A stretch of 64,000 bases of DNA from Theobroma cacao (taxonomy: Eukaryota; Streptophyta; Magnoliopsida; Malvales; Malvaceae): the NCBI RefSeq assembly GCF_000208745.1, contig NC_030858.1, positions 7,522,986 to 7,586,985 on the forward strand. Direction: 5' to 3'. The position numbers and the translations under genes were made by a program. Below the pieces are notes generated by a model. It made no database searches. It was not told the origin of the DNA and saw nothing but the letters and a program-made list of their open reading frames with translations. This document shows, in pieces, positions 60,560 through 64,000 of the stretch (position 1 is the first letter of the stretch; each line of letters begins with the position of its first letter).

Positions 60560-63500
60560 GAAACAATAACCCCAAAATTAATTTAAAGTGGCTTTATTTT
60601 TTTAATATTTTTAAAGGATTTTTGGGTCATTTTTGGGTTTTGGAACTGTACGGTCAGTAAGATTGGTAGAGAAAACAACAGTTCCGTTTGTGTTCTTTTT
60701 ATCTTTTCTAAGGTGAAAGGAAAATGTGAGACGAAGAACAAAAGAACACGTGGCAGTAACTGAGATCCAAGCCGGCAGTCTCTTAGGTGTCCCATGAAAA
60801 AATTATACCCTTAATAATAATAATAATAATAATAACAATTTATTTTGACAATAGAAAAAGGTTTTATATTCGAAATTTGCTACGCATGCTTTATTCCTAT
60901 GATGAATTTGTTTTTGATTAAAAGGTAATCTTACTTTAATTTGAATGTTAATTAAGTTTATTTAACGAAATGTGTTTGGTTGTGCATTCGTTCAGGAATA
61001 CATTGCTCAAGAGAAGAGGTTGGGAACAACCGAAAGCTGCTCGTTGGGCCTCTAATCTCTATTTGGGATTTGCTTTGTTTCCAAAAGTAAAAGGCCCATA
61101 AAAAATAAAGACAAAAGACCGAATTCAATTAATATGGGAGCAAAACAACACCTTGGACACTTTGATTTTATGCTCTCTTTGAAAAGCAGATTCTGATAAT
61201 TTTCTTTTTCAAAGCAAAAATACGAATAGAATAATTGCAAAGAAGTGGAGAGAGTTCATCATTTTTTAAAACTCAAATCCCATTGCTTTTGCTTGGCGGG
61301 CTAAAAAGGAAGATGGCCCAAAGCAACTTTCCTGGCTCTATCCAAAGAGAATTTTGCCTACAAGCATCACCTCCTTATCCCAAGTGGGAGTTTGTCACAC
61401 GTCTAATGCCTTATGGCTAATCTAAACTTTTAATACTTATCTCTGTCATTAGAAAATTGCAAAGTATGTATATGATTCAACTTATAGTAGTCCAATATAA
61501 TGAAATACCATAAAGTTAATCCCACCTAATCGCCACGATATCACAACATTTTTAATATCATTTATTTATTACTCTTTAAGCAAAGAATATTCATGTATTT
61601 ATGATAATGCTATCTTGTCAACGTATTCATAATAGAATAAAGGGGTTTATGAATGTAGTTGCCGACATATATGTTAAAAAACCATTATAAAGAAACAACC
61701 AAATCCTCCCTCCTTTCATGTTTGCTCCCTTTTAACATAAACAAGGCTGGCACCAAACGGTTTTGTTGTTTATTATTTTTAAACAACAAAATAATATTTG
61801 CCTTTATGTTCAACGTCGTTCGCACTTGGTGCTACTGCTCCTACCTTAAATAATATTTGCGTGCAGGTTTTCCCAATTCTAAAAGAAGCACAACACACTG
61901 GGGATTCCCAGAATTACTCTGGTATGGATGAAGCTGTCATTGGTCTATCTGGCATCGATTGGGACAACGTAAGAATGTTGTTTCAGAATATTAATCTTAT
62001 AGTGAACGTGACGTATGCCAAGGAGTTTGTACCATGGGCTGGCTTTGATAATGTTCGATCGAGAAAATGAATTGTCCCATCATTCTATTCAATCATTATT
62101 TTAGGGTGATTACATAGGCCGGCTCATACTTGATTATCTTCCCAACATTACATTCGTATCACATGGAACCATTTGGATTTGTGAGAGTTTGATCAGGAAA
62201 ACAGATTAATATTAAAGAAATAGGTAAGTGTTTATTGCTTGCAAGGCAATTATGTTAACCGCTGAAACACCAGGTTTGTCGTGCGTTCTTCAGTCAATTA
62301 AGTCTTTGACGTTAACATTAATAAAAAGGATGGGCAAATGGACAACTTGACACTTAATTAAAAGAAAGAGAAAAATCACGCTAACAAAAGGGATCTTATT
62401 TACATTAATCTATATATATTGGGAGTTAGGCTAATATCTTATGGATTTAGCTTGACTTTCTACCAAATTCAGAAGGATTTTCCAAGTGCTGAAAGGAATA
62501 TTTTAAATTTTTTATATGGAGAAAAAAAATGATGAAAACTCCACGTTAACGACATTGAAAAGAACGTACCTTTTACTTTTTTGAAGCTAGAGAAAAAGAA
62601 ATTGTAACTGCTTGGAAACGATCAAGTATTGTACTTTTCCTATAGGACCCGCATGCCGGTGGCTAGTGGGCCTAAATTTTTACATCGAAAACCGAATGTA
62701 CCTTTTAATGATTCGCATATATGTACATATGAGTCGAAAAGAAGCAACCAGCCTTGAGTGTCAGCAAGGAATAGAAACGTGAAGAAGGTCATCTTTCAAC
62801 AAAGCTTTATTGCAAAATGACTATAGGCTATAAGCACAAAATTGGGAGAAATAGAGAGAGGGAGAGAGGGTCCATAGATACCATATAATTTCAATAATAA
62901 GACAACCCTAAAATTTCATATTCAGACAAAAGCAATTGGATCCGACTGATTTTGGCCCGTTACTCTTCTCTAGCTAAATGTCACTGTTACTAAATCAAGG
63001 GTATTTATCTCTAAATTGTCGTTACCTTATTAGCAATTAAATTTGAGCCATACAAAACAGGATAACCCGTGTTGAAAAAATGGGATCATATCGATAAATC
63101 AGATTAGTTGATTGAGATTGAGAATAGGTGGTCTATTCGGTCCAATTAATGGACGAACTAAATTGATTTTTGTGTTAAAGTTTTATTTTTATTTTTAATT
63201 TTTCGTTTTGCAAGTGATAAGATTTGAACTCTTGCCCTTTTAATTATTAATTAAAACTCTTATTACGTATCAAAAGTAATTTTTATATCTATTTATCATA
63301 TGTTTAAAACAAAAATTTATTTTTTTAAAGAAAAAAGAGTTCAGATGGAATTAATTAGTTAAACCAAGAATCGATGACGTAGTCAGTTCAATCTTGATAC
63401 TATTTTTTTTATAAATCCTACATTCTCTTTTTAAATATTTGAATTTGAGATTTTGAAAAAAAAAATAAAATTTTAACCAAAAACTAATTACTAGAATTGA

Positions 63501-63700
63501 ACTAAAATTATAATAATAGAATGATTTTAGAAAAAAAATTAAGTTCAAGTTGTAAGTTTTTCTTGTAAATAATTTTGTTTTGCTAATCCACGCTTTTAAA
63601 AGCATTCAGGTGGTGTATTAATTTAATTTTAAAAAATAACCATTTAGGCATCAATTTTGATATTTAATGTAAAGATTCTTTAAAAATACCATTTGCATAA
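60560..63700. other. Intergenic DNA upstream of the RING gene
   Basis: The first few hundred bases should hold the RING gene promoter. A (taa)n microsatellite lies at about 60811-60833. A plus frame at 61868-62070 (QVFPILKEAQHTGDSQNYSG and a following acidic stretch) follows an ag acceptor-like site but resembles no family I know. No other gene was seen. Confidence 0.4.
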
Positions 63701-63702
63701 CA

Positions 63703-64000
63703 GCACGTTTGGTTCGCGGAATAGGCAGGAATAGAATAGAATTGCTATTCTGTGGGAATAGAATAAAATGGGAATAGAATAGAATAGTTATTACTTTGTT
63801 TGGTATTATGAATGGAATAGAACAGGAATTGCTATTATGACTTATCACAGTGTTTGGTTGGTAGAAATAAGATTGGAATAAGAAAGGAATAGGTGATAAA
63901 AAGATAAAAATGCCCTTGACCATATTAACAATTATTTTCATAAAAAAATAAAATTATCCCTATTATCATTTAAATACACATTTATCCCAAAAGATAATTA
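63703..64000. mobile_element. Partial MITE-like repeat, cut by the window end
   Basis: Starts agcacgtttggttcgcggaa and continues with many ggaatagaatag-type repeats. This is a dispersed type I recall from many dicot genomes. The right end lies outside the window, so inverted repeats cannot be tested. Confidence 0.5.

Overview
The window is nuclear DNA of a flowering plant, most likely a eudicot. The genes are split by AT-rich GT-AG introns, every protein matches a land-plant family, intergenic DNA is very AT-rich, and it is littered with decayed transposable elements. The protein sequences feel rosid-like, perhaps Malvales, but that is a guess. No bacterial, organellar or viral replicon features were seen. 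I worked out exon boundaries by hand from splice consensus, reading-frame phase and recalled family sequences. In each of the seven protein genes the joined exons give an open frame with consistent phase throughout.

Layout of intact genes: TOC90, a chloroplast preprotein receptor (minus, 3.9-7.0 kb); an eight-exon EamA/SLC35F-like transporter (plus, 19.2-23.9 kb); convergent with it, UBP22, the SAGA-type histone H2B deubiquitinase (minus, 25.7-29.6 kb); ARPC3, an Arp2/3 complex subunit (minus, 34.3-35.7 kb); a type B MGDG synthase (minus, 39.8-42.9 kb); tRNA-Arg(TCG) (minus, 47.6 kb); a PB1-containing MUSTANG-type gene domesticated from a Mutator-like transposase (plus, 50.5-53.4 kb); and a RING-H2 protein (minus, 57.5-60.5 kb). 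These are unrelated housekeeping or regulatory genes with no shared pathway.

The 8.8-17 kb interval is a transposon graveyard. It holds a degenerate Copia element with LTR, primer-binding site, gag and protease; an apparently intronless pseudogene of the two-domain mRNA-capping enzyme, split by a hAT-like MITE; a solo LTR with target-site duplication; a LINE RNase H remnant; and a fold-back element. A second, related solo LTR lies at 46.1-47.1 kb, and a PIF/Harbinger-like transposase remnant at 54.8-55.8 kb. The first 2 kb carry two opposed arrays of ~22-bp repeats that could fold into a long hairpin, plus another copy of the hAT-like MITE.

Most noteworthy: the layered capping-enzyme pseudogene; the pair of solo LTRs sharing ends but filled with different minisatellites; the opposed 22-mer arrays; a GC-AG intron and an ATG-only coding exon in ARPC3; and a D-to-E change at the presumed first catalytic position of the MUSTANG protein. 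I found no wholly new multi-gene system; the novelty is mostly in repeat architecture.
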